Assembly: GCA_001263235.1 (NCBI GenBank)
Contig: LGRD01000021.1
Span: 1-44,593 of the forward strand
DNA from: Methylibium sp. NZG
GTDB lineage: Bacteria; Pseudomonadota; Gammaproteobacteria; Burkholderiales; Burkholderiaceae_C
Length of the DNA stretch: 44,593 bases
Reading direction: 5' to 3'
The notes below the pieces were generated by a model. The model had not been told where the DNA came from and did not search any database. It was given only the letters and a program-made list of their open reading frames with translations. This document shows, piece after piece, positions 16,283-25,123 of the stretch (position 1 is its first letter; every line of letters starts with the position of its first letter). The position numbers and the translations under genes were made by a program.

Positions 16283-18603
16283 CAGCTGATCTTGAACCGC
16301 GCCACCGACTCCTTCAACTCTTCGGCGGTCTTGGACAGCTCGCGCACCAGCCCCGCGGTCGAGCGCGTGCCCTCTTCGGTCTGCTCGGTCACCGCGAAGA
16401 TGTGCTGGATGTTCGCTGCCACCACGTTGGCCGACTGCGCTTCGCTGAGCGCCTGGTTCGAGATCTGCCCGATCAGCTCGGCGAGCTGGCGCGACACGCG
16501 GTCGATCTCGCCGAGCGCCGTGCCGGCTGCGTCGGACAGCCGTGCGCCCTCGACCACACCCTGCGTCGAGCGCTCCATGGCGCCCACCGCATCTTGCGTG
16601 TCGGTCTGAATCGTCTTCACCAGCACCGCGATCTGGCGCGTCGCATCGCCGGAGCGTTCGGCCAGGCGCTGCACTTCTTCTGCAACGACCGAGAACCCGC
16701 GACCGGCGTCGCCAGCGGACGCCGCCTGAATGGCGGCGTTGAGCGCCAGCACGTTGGTCTGCTCGGTAATGTCGGAGATCAGCTCGGTGATTTCGCCGAT
16801 CTCCTGAGACGATTCGCCCAGCCGCTTGATGCGCTTGGAGGTTTCTTGAATCTGGTCGCGGATCGAGTTCATGCCGCCGATCGTGTTCTGCACCGCGCGC
16901 AGGCCCGACTCGGCCGCCTGCACCGACTGGCGCGCCACCAGCGCACTCTCTTGCGCCTGCGCCGACACGTCGTTGATTCGGCCCGCCATCTGCAGCACCG
17001 ACTCGCCGGTGTCGCGGATCTCGCGCAGTTGCTCGGTCGATGCGGCCAGCAGCTCGGTCGAGTTCTGTTCCACCTGCGCAGTCGTCTCGGTCACGCGGCC
17101 GACCGTGCCTTGCACCTGCGTCACCAGCGTGCGCAGCTCCTCCACGGTGTAGTTTACCGAGTCGGCGATGGCGCCGGTGATGTCTTCAGTCACCGTGGCC
17201 TGCTGCGTCAGGTCGCCTTCGGCCACCGTCTGCAGCTCGTTCATCAAACGCAAAATGGCGGCCTGGTTGGCGTCGTTCACGCGCTTGGCCTCCTGCTCCT
17301 GGCGCTGCGCGTCGAGGCGCTGGGTTTGCGCCAGCGCGGCCTGGCTGGCTTGGTCGCGCACGTACAGGCGCAGGAAGCCGGCGCCGCCGGCAAGCAGCAG
17401 CAACGCGGGAATCAGCAGAAGAATCAGGTCGAGCGTGCCGAAGCCGGCGGTGCGCGTCAGACCCTCTTGGACCTTCTCGATCCCTGCTCGCAGCGGTTCG
17501 CTGTCAGCCAGAATTTGAACCTGCGCTTCACGCGCGGCCACCATGCCCTGCAGATTGCCCAGGATCGAACCGGCCTGGCTGCGCGTTTCGTCGTACAGCT
17601 TCAGCAGCGCGGTGATGCGCTCCTTGGTTTCCGCGTCGCGCGTGCCGGGGAGACGCAGTTCGGCGCTGCCGTTCAGCAGGCCCTGCGCCAGTTCGCGGAA
17701 CGAGTTGAGGTCCTTGCCGAGCAGGAAGACAGCCTCCGGGCTCACGCCCTCGAGCGTGACGAATTCGTTGGAGCTCTTGCCGATGCGCTGCGTCAGCATC
17801 ACCAATTGCCCGGCGGTGGACAGCTCCGCCGGCGTGGCAGATTGCTGCAGCTTCAAAGACGAGACGGTCTCAGCGATCTCAAGCAGGTCGGCCGACTGTC
17901 GGTTGATCGTCTTGAGCGACTCGCCCACCTGGGTCAGGATCTTCTGCTGCGCAATGACGGTGTTGGCGCTCTTTTCGGCGCGGTCCACCAGCGGCAGCAC
18001 GGCATCGAGCGACTCTTGCACGGCCGCCGGTGCAATCGGCAATTCGCCCTCGCCAGTCTTGAGACTGCGCACATTGCGCGCGAGCACCTCGACGCTCTCG
18101 CGCATCTCCGGGAAAGCCCGAGGGGTGCCGACAAGCGCTTGCGATACCGACTTGGCAAGCCTCTGAGACTGCATCAACGCCTGGCCGGTGGCGCCGACCT
18201 GGGCCGACCCATTCAGCGCGGTGTTCAACGACCACAAGACCATCAGCACCAAGCCGATCAAGCCCAGCACCACACAGGTCACCAGGACCTGGCGCTGCTC
18301 GGGCATCGGACGATTGCCGATCAACGGCAGGCCCGTGCCTGCCGAGGCGAGCACGGTGTCACGTGGCGCCAGGCGCGACTCGGAAAAGTCGGCCATGCCC
18401 GACGGAGCCGCTTCGGAGATGATCGACGAATCGAAGTTGCCCGACGGGGCCTGCGTGGACATGTTGAACCGGGCGGGCGACGCCACTGGGGCAGCGGCCT
18501 CGGCGGTGTCGACACCCAGGAGGCCGCGACCGGCGCGGTCGTCCGGCGCTGCGGGGATGCCGGGCTTTTGGCCCATTGCCCGTATCTTGTTCAGGAAGCT
18601 CAT
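16282..18603 (-). CDS. pilJ: Methyl-accepting chemotaxis protein PilJ
   Basis: A 773-residue inner-membrane chemoreceptor feeding ChpA. TM1 is at about residues 105-125 ([18 protein letters not shown]). A periplasmic PilJ-type sensory region follows, then TM2 ([19 protein letters not shown]), a HAMP-like segment, and the signalling tip [20 protein letters not shown] followed by [18 protein letters not shown]. An N-terminal tail of about 100 residues precedes TM1, longer than in classic PilJ. The start is the ATG at 18603, with a GAGGGA Shine-Dalgarno 3-4 nt upstream. The frame continues five codons further but without support. It lies between pilI and chpA. Confidence 0.95.
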   Translation of the reverse strand: MSFLNKIRAMGQKPGIPAAPDDRAGRGLLGVDTAEAAAPVASPARFNMSTQAPSGNFDSSIISEAAPSGMADFSESRLAPRDTVLASAGTGLPLIGNRPMPEQRQVLVTCVVLGLIGLVLMVLWSLNTALNGSAQVGATGQALMQSQRLAKSVSQALVGTPRAFPEMRESVEVLARNVRSLKTGEGELPIAPAAVQESLDAVLPLVDRAEKSANTVIAQQKILTQVGESLKTINRQSADLLEIAETVSSLKLQQSATPAELSTAGQLVMLTQRIGKSSNEFVTLEGVSPEAVFLLGKDLNSFRELAQGLLNGSAELRLPGTRDAETKERITALLKLYDETRSQAGSILGNLQGMVAAREAQVQILADSEPLRAGIEKVQEGLTRTAGFGTLDLILLLIPALLLLAGGAGFLRLYVRDQASQAALAQTQRLDAQRQEQEAKRVNDANQAAILRLMNELQTVAEGDLTQQATVTEDITGAIADSVNYTVEELRTLVTQVQGTVGRVTETTAQVEQNSTELLAASTEQLREIRDTGESVLQMAGRINDVSAQAQESALVARQSVQAAESGLRAVQNTIGGMNSIRDQIQETSKRIKRLGESSQEIGEITELISDITEQTNVLALNAAIQAASAGDAGRGFSVVAEEVQRLAERSGDATRQIAVLVKTIQTDTQDAVGAMERSTQGVVEGARLSDAAGTALGEIDRVSRQLAELIGQISNQALSEAQSANVVAANIQHIFAVTEQTEEGTRSTAGLVRELSKTAEELKESVARFKIS

Positions 18604-18658
18604 AGATCCCTCGTGCAAATTCGGGTTGTTCCGGTGGGTCTGCGGGCGAGCGAGATGC

Positions 18659-19177
18659 TCAGCCGAGGATCCTCAGGAAGGCTTCATCACCGGCAAGTTC
18701 GGCCAAGTTCAGTTCTTGCCACAGGCGGCCGGACGTGTCCCGATAGCGCTGGCCCACGAATGCGGGGCGCGGTGCCTGCGCTTCCGCCACCAGCGTGAGA
18801 TGTTCTTCGCTGCGCAGGCCGGCGAGCCGATCGACCATCAGCGCGCAGTTGAGTTCGAACCTGGGGTTGAAGCCCACCAGGCGCGCCTGGTCTCGCGCGA
18901 CCTCGGCCGTCTTGACGCCCAGAAAGTCGGCCAGATCGACCACGCCATGCAGGTGCCCGCGCAGGTTGGAGACGCCGAGAAACCAGCGGTGCGTGTGCGG
19001 CACCGGCTGAAGCGGCGCCAACGCAAAGATCTCGCCGGCCTCTCGCAGCGGAAGCAAGAAGCCCCTCGAACTGCACTCGATCGCCAGCCAGGACTTTCCG
19101 CGCTCCTGCGTCCGCGCGGCAGACAACCGCTCGGCCAGCCGGCTCTGGAGTTCACGCAGCGCTTCCTTGTTGGCCAT
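18659..19177 (-). CDS. pilI: CheW-like adaptor PilI
   Basis: A 172-residue CheW-domain protein that couples PilJ to ChpA. Conserved elements are [34 protein letters not shown] and the central VDRLAGLRS segment. The leading helix of about 30 residues ([16 protein letters not shown]) is typical of PilI rather than CheW. The ATG at 19177 is not preceded by a strong Shine-Dalgarno. It follows pilH by 76 nt in the pilG-H-I-J-chpA series. Confidence 0.93.
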   Translation of the reverse strand: MANKEALRELQSRLAERLSAARTQERGKSWLAIECSSRGFLLPLREAGEIFALAPLQPVPHTHRWFLGVSNLRGHLHGVVDLADFLGVKTAEVARDQARLVGFNPRFELNCALMVDRLAGLRSEEHLTLVAEAQAPRPAFVGQRYRDTSGRLWQELNLAELAGDEAFLRILG

Positions 19178-19253
19178 TCAATGAGTCCACTGAATCGACG
19201 TTCGGCGTCAGTCGACGACGGCCGCAAAGCCGCTACCGCGGACGCCAGCCGCG

Positions 19254-19619
19254 TCAATCGAATGCACGGATCTTGGCGGCGAGCTCATCGCCATCCACCG
19301 GCTTGACAATGTAGTCGCGTGCACCCTGGCGCATGCCCCAGACCTTGTCGGTTTCCTGGTTCTTGCTGGTGCACATGATGACCGGCACCTTCGAGAAGCG
19401 CGGATCGCGCGTGATGGCGCGGGTCAACTGAAAGCCGTTCTGACCCGGCATCACGACGTCCATCAACACCAGATCCGGGGTTTCTTCGCCCATGCGACGC
19501 AGGGCTTCGTCGGCATTTTCAGCCGTGCGCACCGCGTAGCCCCGTTTGCCGAGGATTTCCGAGAGGTGGTGCAGCTCGGTCTTCGAGTCGTCCACCACCA
19601 GGATCTTTTGAATCGTCAT
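19254..19619 (-). CDS. pilH: Response regulator PilH
   Basis: A 121-residue stand-alone receiver (CheY-like). The acidic pocket is VVDDSKTE, the phospho-acceptor Asp lies in LVLMDVVMPGQNGF, and the conserved Thr and Lys lie in IMCTSKNQ and IVKPVDGDE. The pocket and the position after PilG identify PilH, which in Pseudomonas opposes PilG and influences the PilT retraction motor. The ATG at 19619 has a GAGGA Shine-Dalgarno. The gap to pilG is 19 nt. Confidence 0.94.
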   Translation of the reverse strand: MTIQKILVVDDSKTELHHLSEILGKRGYAVRTAENADEALRRMGEETPDLVLMDVVMPGQNGFQLTRAITRDPRFSKVPVIMCTSKNQETDKVWGMRQGARDYIVKPVDGDELAAKIRAFD

Positions 19620-19638
19620 GGTCTTTTCCTCACGCGGA

Positions 19639-20040
19639 TCAGGTTGACACCCGCCGGTGCTGCTCCACCGCTTGCAGCAACTGGTCCTTGGTGAAAGGTT
19701 TTGTCAGGTAGTCCTCAGAGCCGACCATTCGGCCGCGCGCCTTGTCGAACAGCCCGTCCTTGGACGACAGCATGATCACTGGCACGCTGGAGAACCGGGC
19801 GTTGCGCTTGATGATGGCGCACGTCTGATAGCCGTCCAGGCGTGGCATCAGGATGTCGCAGAAGATCAAGTCGGGGTCGTGGTCGTTCACTTTGGCCAGC
19901 GCGTCGAAGCCGTCTTCAGCGAGCAGCACCTGGTGCCCGCCCTGCTTCAGGAAGATTTCTGCGCTGCGCCGAATGGTGTTGCTGTCGTCGATCACCAGCA
20001 CCTTGATGCCGAGGGTGCCGGCTGGGGCTTCGTTGCTCAC
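19639..20040 (-). CDS. pilG: Response regulator PilG
   Basis: A 133-residue stand-alone receiver with VIDDSNTIRR, the phospho-acceptor Asp in LIFCDILMPRLDGYQ, and IMLSSKDG and LTKPFTKDQ for the remaining pocket. The DILMPRLDGYQT core is characteristic of PilG, which activates pilus extension in the Chp system. Translation starts at a GTG (20038-20040) preceded by AGGAG at 9 nt. It follows the rubredoxin gene by 53 nt. Confidence 0.94.
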   Translation of the reverse strand: MSNEAPAGTLGIKVLVIDDSNTIRRSAEIFLKQGGHQVLLAEDGFDALAKVNDHDPDLIFCDILMPRLDGYQTCAIIKRNARFSSVPVIMLSSKDGLFDKARGRMVGSEDYLTKPFTKDQLLQAVEQHRRVST

Positions 20041-20093
20041 CGAGCTTTCTCCTCAACAACCCCGGCCGCACGCCAGAGCCATCCACGTTAGGG

Positions 20094-20267
20094 TCAGATC
20101 TGGACCATTTCAAAGTCCTCCTTGCGGGCACCGCATTCCGGACAGGTCCAATTCATCGGCACCGATTCCCAGGCCGTTCCCGGCGCTATGCCATGCTCCA
20201 AGTCACCGGTTGCCTCGTCGTAGATCCATCCGCAAATGAGGCACATCCAGGTTCTGGGCTCGCTCAC
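20094..20267 (-). CDS. rubA: Rubredoxin
   Basis: A 57-residue electron-transfer protein with one [Fe(SCys)4] centre. The two metal-binding pairs are CLICG near the N-terminus and CPECG near the C-terminus, separated by the usual WIYDEATGD and MNWTC segments. It starts with a GTG at 20267 behind an AGAGG Shine-Dalgarno; an ATG two bases upstream is out of frame and immediately stopped. It is the first gene of the block leading into pilG, an order seen in many Burkholderiales, although no functional link between rubredoxin and twitching is established. A TACAAT box and two inverted repeats lie just upstream. Confidence 0.93.
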   Translation of the reverse strand: MSEPRTWMCLICGWIYDEATGDLEHGIAPGTAWESVPMNWTCPECGARKEDFEMVQI

Positions 20268-20285
20268 ATGGCCTCTTCGGGTTTA

Positions 20286-20334
20286 CTACAATGAGGAAGA
20301 TTGTAGCGAGGCCAACTCCCGGAAAGTGTTGGCC
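20286..20334. promoter_or_regulatory. rubA promoter region with two adjacent inverted repeats
   Basis: CTACAAT (20286-20292) is mirrored by ATTGTAG (20300-20306); its minus-strand half gives a TACAAT -10 for rubA, 33 nt before the GTG. Just upstream, GGCCAAC (20310-20316) and GTTGGCC (20328-20334) form a perfect inverted repeat with an 11-nt spacer, covering where the -35 should be. This looks like an operator, but no regulator can be named. Confidence 0.5.
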
Positions 20335-20426
20335 CCGCGGGTACATAAGCCACATACTTCACGTTTGGCTAGAGGTTGGCAGGCGCGCCGCCACGCCCCT
20401 TTTTTGCAGCCTCAGACCCCCTTTTC

Positions 20427-21359
20427 ATGACCCCAGAAACACCCAGCACAGACAGCGAAGTCACAGCGCTGCAGGAACAGGCCGCACCCGTTTGCGTCAT
20501 GAGTTTCAACGCCAGCGACGCGAGTGGCGCCGGTGGCACAGCGGGCGACGTGGCGACGATCGCCGCCATGGGCGCGCACGCGCTGCCGGTGGTGACCAGC
20601 ATCGTGATGCGCGACACCGCCGAGGTGTTCGACCACCACGTCATCGACAGCGATGTGATCGTCGAGCAGGCGCGCAACGTGCTTGAAGACGTGACCGTCG
20701 GCGCCTGGAAGGTCGGCTTCCTCGGCTCGGCCGAGGCCGTCAGTGCGGTCGCAGAGGTGTTGTCGGACTACCCCGACGTGCCCCTGGTGGCTTACCTGCC
20801 CAACCTTTCATGGGTCGAGGAAGACGCGCAGCAGGCCTACCTCGACGCGTTCCGCGAACTGGTGCTGCCGCAGGCCGAGGTGCTGGTCGGCAGCCACCAG
20901 ACGCTGACCAACTTCTTGCTGCCCGAGTGGGACAGCGACCGGCCGGCATCCCCGCGCGAACTCGCCGTGGCCGCGGCTGAACACGGCACGAGCTTCGTGC
21001 TGGTCACGAGCGTGCCGCTGCCCGACCAGTTCCTCGACAACGTGCTCGCTTCTCCGCAAGGCGCGATCACCGGCGAGAAGTTCGAGCGATTCGAGGTGAG
21101 CTTCGTCGGCGCCGGAGACACGTTGTCGGCCGCACTCGCCGCCCTGTTGGCGTCGGGCGCCGAGCTGCACGCCGCCGTCGGCGAGGCGCTGGCCTTCCTC
21201 GACCAGGCGCTGGACGCGGGTTTCCGCCCCGGCATGGGCAATGTCATCCCCGACCGCTTCTTCTGGGCCCTGCCGGCCGACGACGATGAAGAACCGGAAG
21301 GCCCTGAAACCGAGATCGACGACGGCAACCCACCCAAGAGTCCGCGCCATGTCCACTGA
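20427..21359 (+). CDS. thiD: ThiD-like hydroxymethylpyrimidine/phosphomethylpyrimidine kinase, divergent
   Basis: A 310-residue ribokinase-fold protein of the HMP-P kinase family (thiamine synthesis). The substrate loop [20 protein letters not shown] and the anion-hole block [19 protein letters not shown] fit the family. Two signatures differ from E. coli ThiD. The GTGC catalytic Cys is replaced by GAGD (D231), as in ribokinase and pyridoxal kinase. The TPN..E segment reads [13 protein letters not shown]. The acidic C-terminal tail ([17 protein letters not shown]) is an added feature. The start is the ATG at 20427. The 3' end overlaps hemL by 11 nt. Its leader (about 20300-20426) has no recognisable TPP riboswitch. 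It may be a true ThiD or a related pyridoxal- or sugar-type kinase. Confidence 0.78.
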   Translation: MTPETPSTDSEVTALQEQAAPVCVMSFNASDASGAGGTAGDVATIAAMGAHALPVVTSIVMRDTAEVFDHHVIDSDVIVEQARNVLEDVTVGAWKVGFLGSAEAVSAVAEVLSDYPDVPLVAYLPNLSWVEEDAQQAYLDAFRELVLPQAEVLVGSHQTLTNFLLPEWDSDRPASPRELAVAAAEHGTSFVLVTSVPLPDQFLDNVLASPQGAITGEKFERFEVSFVGAGDTLSAALAALLASGAELHAAVGEALAFLDQALDAGFRPGMGNVIPDRFFWALPADDDEEPEGPETEIDDGNPPKSPRHVH

Positions 21360-22647
21360 AACGACAACCAACGCAGCGCTTTTCGCGCGGGCCCAGAAGG
21401 TCATCCCCGGCGGCGTCAACTCGCCGGTGCGCGCGTTCCGCGCGGTTGGCGGCACGCCGCGCTTCATCACGCGCGCGCAGGGCGCTTATCTGTTCGACGC
21501 TGAGGGCCGGCGCTACATCGACTACATCGGCTCCTGGGGCCCGATGATCCTGGGCCACGGCCACCCGGCGGTGTTGGAGGCAGTTCACCGTGCGGTCGAT
21601 GAAGGCCTGTCGTTCGGCGCGCCGACCGAGCGCGAGGTCGAACTGGCCGAAGAGATTCTGTCCCTCGTGCCGAGCATGGACCAGTTGCGCCTGGTCAGCT
21701 CGGGCACCGAAGCGGCGATGAGCGCGCTGCGCCTGGCGCGTGGTGCCACCGGGCGCAGCAAGATCATCAAGTTCGAGGGCTGCTACCACGGCCACGCCGA
21801 TGCGTTGCTCGTGAAAGCCGGCTCGGGCCTGGCCACCTTCGGCCACCCCACCAGCGCGGGCGTGCCTGCCGAGGTGGTGCAGCACACGCTGGTCCTTGAA
21901 TACAACAATGTCGCCCAGCTTGAAGAGGCGTTTGCGCTGCACGGTGCATCGCTGGCTTGCGTGATGATCGAGCCGATCGCCGGCAACATGAACTTCGTGC
22001 GCGCGAGCGTGCCCTTCATGCGCCGGCTGCGCGAGCTGTGTTCGCAGCACGGCGCGCTGCTGGTGTTCGACGAGGTGATGTCGGGCTTTCGGGTGGCGCT
22101 CGGCAGCGCTCAGTCGCTCTATGCCAAAGCAATACCGGGTTTCGAGCCCGACGTGAGCGTGTTCGGCAAGGTCATCGGCGGCGGCATGCCGCTGGCGGCG
22201 TTCGGCGGCAAGCGGGCGGTGATGGAACAGTTGGCGCCGCTTGGGCCGGTGTACCAAGCCGGCACCTTGTCGGGCAACCCGGTTGCCACGGCCTGCGGCT
22301 TGGCAACGCTGCGCGAGATCCGCAAGCCGGGCTACTTCGAGGCGCTTGCCAGCAGCACGCGCTCACTGCTCGAAGGCTTGCTGGCGGCTGCCCGCGACAG
22401 CGGCGTGCCGATGGTGGGCGATTGCGAGGGCGGCATGATCGGCTTCTTCTTTGCCGACCGCCTGCCGCAGAACTACAGCGAGGTCATGGCCACCGACAAG
22501 GAGCGCTTCAACCGCTTCTTCCATGCGATGCTCGACCGCGGCGTGTACTTGGCGCCTGCGATGTACGAGGCGGGCTTCGTCAGCTCGGCGCACACGGCGC
22601 AAGACATTGCAGCCACGTGCCGAGCGGCACGCGAGGCGTTCGCCTGA
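21349..22647 (+). CDS. hemL: Glutamate-1-semialdehyde 2,1-aminomutase
   Basis: A 432-residue PLP enzyme that makes 5-aminolevulinate in the C5 haem pathway. Landmarks are the start [40 protein letters not shown], the PLP-lysine in [16 protein letters not shown] (K274) and [16 protein letters not shown]. The length and motifs are standard. Its ATG lies inside the 3' end of the thiD-like gene (11-nt overlap), so the two are coupled. It is convergent with the DUF6152-like gene; the 85-nt gap contains no clear terminator. Confidence 0.97.
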   Translation: MSTETTTNAALFARAQKVIPGGVNSPVRAFRAVGGTPRFITRAQGAYLFDAEGRRYIDYIGSWGPMILGHGHPAVLEAVHRAVDEGLSFGAPTEREVELAEEILSLVPSMDQLRLVSSGTEAAMSALRLARGATGRSKIIKFEGCYHGHADALLVKAGSGLATFGHPTSAGVPAEVVQHTLVLEYNNVAQLEEAFALHGASLACVMIEPIAGNMNFVRASVPFMRRLRELCSQHGALLVFDEVMSGFRVALGSAQSLYAKAIPGFEPDVSVFGKVIGGGMPLAAFGGKRAVMEQLAPLGPVYQAGTLSGNPVATACGLATLREIRKPGYFEALASSTRSLLEGLLAAARDSGVPMVGDCEGGMIGFFFADRLPQNYSEVMATDKERFNRFFHAMLDRGVYLAPAMYEAGFVSSAHTAQDIAATCRAAREAFA

Positions 22648-22732
22648 AGCGGCGCTGAAGCCGTCATCCAGACGGGCTGAAGCGCGGGCGCACGGCACAA
22701 CGCGCGCCGAGGCGCGATGCGAAGCCGAACCC

Positions 22733-23215
22733 TCAGGCCGGCGACGACCGCAGCCCGTAGGCCTTGCCGCCAGCAAACAGATACTCGGCACGCAAGATCG
22801 CATCGCCCTTCTCCTGCGCAAAGGTGAAGCCCAGCACCGAGATCGGATCGCCGTCCTTGATCTCGGCGGCACCCCAGGCTTGCAGCCGCGTGAGCGGCGC
22901 CAGTTCGATGCGCCACACGGCGTCCTTGCGGGTGGGCAGCTGGGCCGCACCCAGCAGCCGCTTGCCGTCGACCTGGGCCGACTGGGCCGGGAACGCGCGC
23001 TGCGCCAGATCGGCCGGCAGTTTGAGCCCAGCCGCGGGCAACTGCAGGTCGAGCTCGGCATGCGGGTTGCGCCACACCACCTTGCGCGCAACGCCTTCGA
23101 GGTAAATCGGACGCTCGGTGTCGAAGCTGCTCCAGCCGTGGTGCGCCAGCACGGGCATCCAGGCCGGCACAAGCGCGGCGGTTCCGCCGAAGGCGATCAA
23201 GGTACGACGATGCAT
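22733..23215 (-). CDS. Exported protein of the DUF6152 type
   Basis: A 160-residue protein of unknown function. The N-terminus MHRRTLIAFGGTAALVPAWM resembles a Tat-like twin-arginine signal, with likely cleavage after VLA. The mature part opens HHGWSSFDTERPIYLEGVA, which I recognise as the DUF6152 pattern, and contains WRNPHAELDLQL, typical of these small periplasmic proteins. The ATG at 23215 has a strong AAGGAG Shine-Dalgarno. It lies 27 nt after a four-helix membrane protein and the two are probably co-expressed. A role in metal or envelope biology is only a guess. Confidence 0.7.
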   Translation of the reverse strand: MHRRTLIAFGGTAALVPAWMPVLAHHGWSSFDTERPIYLEGVARKVVWRNPHAELDLQLPAAGLKLPADLAQRAFPAQSAQVDGKRLLGAAQLPTRKDAVWRIELAPLTRLQAWGAAEIKDGDPISVLGFTFAQEKGDAILRAEYLFAGGKAYGLRSSPA

Positions 23216-23242
23216 GCGGGGTTCTCCTTCATCACGGCTCGT

Positions 23243-23662
23243 TCAAAGGTATGCGATCCAACGGCCGCAAATGATGACGCAAAGCCATAGCCCCAAGGAC
23301 AGCGCGGTCTGCACGCGGCCGATGCGGTCCAGCCGAACCAGCCCGCCGCGCGCATGGAACAGCGCGGCGTTCGTGCCGGCCAGCATCAGCAGCCCCATCT
23401 TGAGCGTGAAAGCGCGGTTGGCCAGCAGCTCCTGCGGCTGGCTGGCGAACATCAGCAGGCCGCTGGCGGCCACCACGCCGAAGCCACTCAGGGCCAGCGT
23501 CAACGACAAGCGGCCGAGCGCGGCCAAGTCGAGCCCGCGGCCGAACCCAAAGACGCGGCACTCCAGCGCCACCAGGTTGCCTACCAGCAGCGCAATGCCG
23601 ACGATGTGGACGATCTCCAGCACGGGGTAGGCAATCGGGTGGGTGGTGATCCAGGCGAACAT
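23243..23662 (-). CDS. Small integral membrane protein (DUF6644-like)
   Basis: A 139-residue protein with about four transmembrane helices: YPVLEIVHIVGIALLVGNLV, LSLTLALSGFGVVAASGLLM, FTLKMGLLMLAGTNAALF and TALSLGLWLCVIICGRWI. The opening 'YPVLEIVHIVGIALLVGN' resembles DUF6644 proteins, which often accompany DUF6152 genes. A His in helix 1 (EIVHI) could be a ligand, but I do not claim one. The start ATG at 23662 gives MFAWITTHPIAY. It precedes the exported DUF6152-like gene and is divergent from mpl, 63 nt away. Confidence 0.7.
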   Translation of the reverse strand: MFAWITTHPIAYPVLEIVHIVGIALLVGNLVALECRVFGFGRGLDLAALGRLSLTLALSGFGVVAASGLLMFASQPQELLANRAFTLKMGLLMLAGTNAALFHARGGLVRLDRIGRVQTALSLGLWLCVIICGRWIAYL

Positions 23663-23713
23663 GTCGTGGCATTTTCCACCCGGTCGCAGCGCGGTCCGCG
23701 ACGGGTGGGCTCC

Positions 23714-23719
23714 TAGAAT
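23714..23719 (+). promoter_or_regulatory. TAGAAT -10 candidate, 6 nt before the mpl ATG
   Basis: The plus strand reads TAGAAT-CATCCG-ATG. No Shine-Dalgarno is present, consistent with a leaderless mRNA starting at the ATG. No good -35 is visible. Confidence 0.45.
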
Positions 23720-23725
23720 CATCCG

Positions 23726-25123
23726 ATGCACATTCACATCCTCGGCATCTGCGGCACGTTCATGGGCGGGCTGGCAGCGCTGGCGCGCGAGGCCGGACAC
23801 CGCGTGACCGGGTGCGACGCCAACGTCTATCCGCCGATGAGCGATCAGCTCCGCGCGCTCGACATCGACCTGATCGAAGGCTTCTCCGCTGACCAGTTGC
23901 TGCTCGATCCCGACCTGTTCGTCGTCGGCAACGTGGTGACGCGCGGCAATGCGCTGATGGAGGCGATCCTCGACGCTGGGCGCCCCTACACCAGCGGGCC
24001 GCAGTGGCTGGCCGAAAACGTGCTGCAGCGCCGCCATGTGCTCGCCGTCGCGGGCACGCACGGCAAGACCACCACCACCTCGATGCTGGCCTGGATCCTC
24101 GACTGCGCGGGGCTGGGTCCCGGCTTCCTCGTCGGCGGCGTGCCGCTGAACTTCGGCGTGTCGGCGCGCCTGGGGTCGCTGGCCTCGACGCTCGCAGCAG
24201 GGCCGGTGAACGGCCAGCGAACGCCGTTCGTGATCGAAGCCGACGAGTACGACACCGCCTTCTTCGACAAGCGAAGCAAGTTCGTGCACTACCGGCCGCG
24301 CACCGCGATCCTTAACAACCTCGAACTCGACCACGCCGACATCTTCGAGAACCTCGCAGCGATCGAGCGCCAGTTCCACCACCTCGTGCGCACCGTGCCG
24401 GCGAAGGGCCGGCTGGTGGTCAACGCGCGCGACGAGAGCCTGCAGCGCGTGCTCGCGATGGGCAGCTGGAGCGAGGTGCTGCGCTTCGGCGGCCGCAAGG
24501 AAGAGCCCGGTGCGCTGCGATCGCGCGGCGAGCCGCACGGCTTCGACGTGCTGCGCGGCAGCTTGAAGATTGGCCGGATCGACTGGTCGCTGCTCGGTGA
24601 GCACAACCAGCTCAACGCACTGGCCGCGATCGCTGCAGCCGAGCATGTGGGTGTGTCGCCCGACGTGGCCACGAAAGCGCTGACGGGCTTCGCGGGCGCG
24701 CGTCGGCGCCTGGAGTTGCGCGGCGAGGCACGCGGCGTGAAGGTCTACGATGACTTTGCGCACCACCCCACCGCTATCCGAACCACCGTCAACGGCCTGC
24801 GCCGCAAGGTCGGTGGGCAGCGCATCCTGGCGGTGTTCGAGCCGCGCTCCAACACCATGAAGCTCGGCGCGATGAAGGCGCTGTTGCCGTGGGCGCTCGA
24901 AGAGACCGACCTCGCCTTCTGCCACAGCGCCAACCTCGGCTGGGACGCCGCGCAGGCGCTTGCGCCGATGGGCGCGCAGGCGCAGGTGCTCGACAACGTC
25001 GACGCGCTGGTGGCAGCGGTCGTCAAGAGCAGCCGAAGCGGCGACCACGTGCTGTGCATGAGCAATGGCGGCTTCGGCGGCGTTCACGCCAAGCTGCTGG
25101 ACGCGCTGGGGCGAGCCGGTTGA
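23726..25123 (+). CDS. mpl: UDP-MurNAc:L-Ala-gamma-D-Glu-meso-DAP ligase (Mpl)
   Basis: Peptidoglycan-recycling ligase that attaches the recovered tripeptide L-Ala-gamma-D-Glu-meso-DAP to UDP-MurNAc. The 465-residue product begins MHIHILGICGTFMGGLAALA (Rossmann loop GICGTFMGG). It has the ATP loop [11 protein letters not shown] (from about residue 110), IEADEYDTAFFDKRSKFVHY, LNNLELDHADIFENL and YDDFAHHPTAIRTT, all specific to Mpl rather than MurC. It is complete. The 3' end overlaps the next gene by 4 nt. Confidence 0.96.
   Translation: MHIHILGICGTFMGGLAALAREAGHRVTGCDANVYPPMSDQLRALDIDLIEGFSADQLLLDPDLFVVGNVVTRGNALMEAILDAGRPYTSGPQWLAENVLQRRHVLAVAGTHGKTTTTSMLAWILDCAGLGPGFLVGGVPLNFGVSARLGSLASTLAAGPVNGQRTPFVIEADEYDTAFFDKRSKFVHYRPRTAILNNLELDHADIFENLAAIERQFHHLVRTVPAKGRLVVNARDESLQRVLAMGSWSEVLRFGGRKEEPGALRSRGEPHGFDVLRGSLKIGRIDWSLLGEHNQLNALAAIAAAEHVGVSPDVATKALTGFAGARRRLELRGEARGVKVYDDFAHHPTAIRTTVNGLRRKVGGQRILAVFEPRSNTMKLGAMKALLPWALEETDLAFCHSANLGWDAAQALAPMGAQAQVLDNVDALVAAVVKSSRSGDHVLCMSNGGFGGVHAKLLDALGRAG

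Noticed and set aside
20375-20410. GC-rich segment followed by six T's before thiD, terminator-like
   Set aside because: The stem is only about 4 bp and it lies upstream of the gene it would terminate, so no convincing terminator.
20300-20426. Possible TPP riboswitch in the thiD leader
   Set aside because: The conserved CUGAGA and GGGGUGC-type elements of the thi box are absent.
22648-22732. Terminator between hemL and the DUF6152-like gene
   Set aside because: Only short GC-rich inverted pieces and no T-run; nothing clear.
23662-23700. A leaderless-type promoter for the DUF6644-like gene (GAAAAT 8 nt before ATG)
   Set aside because: The box departs from TANAAT and the spacing differs from the other three cases.
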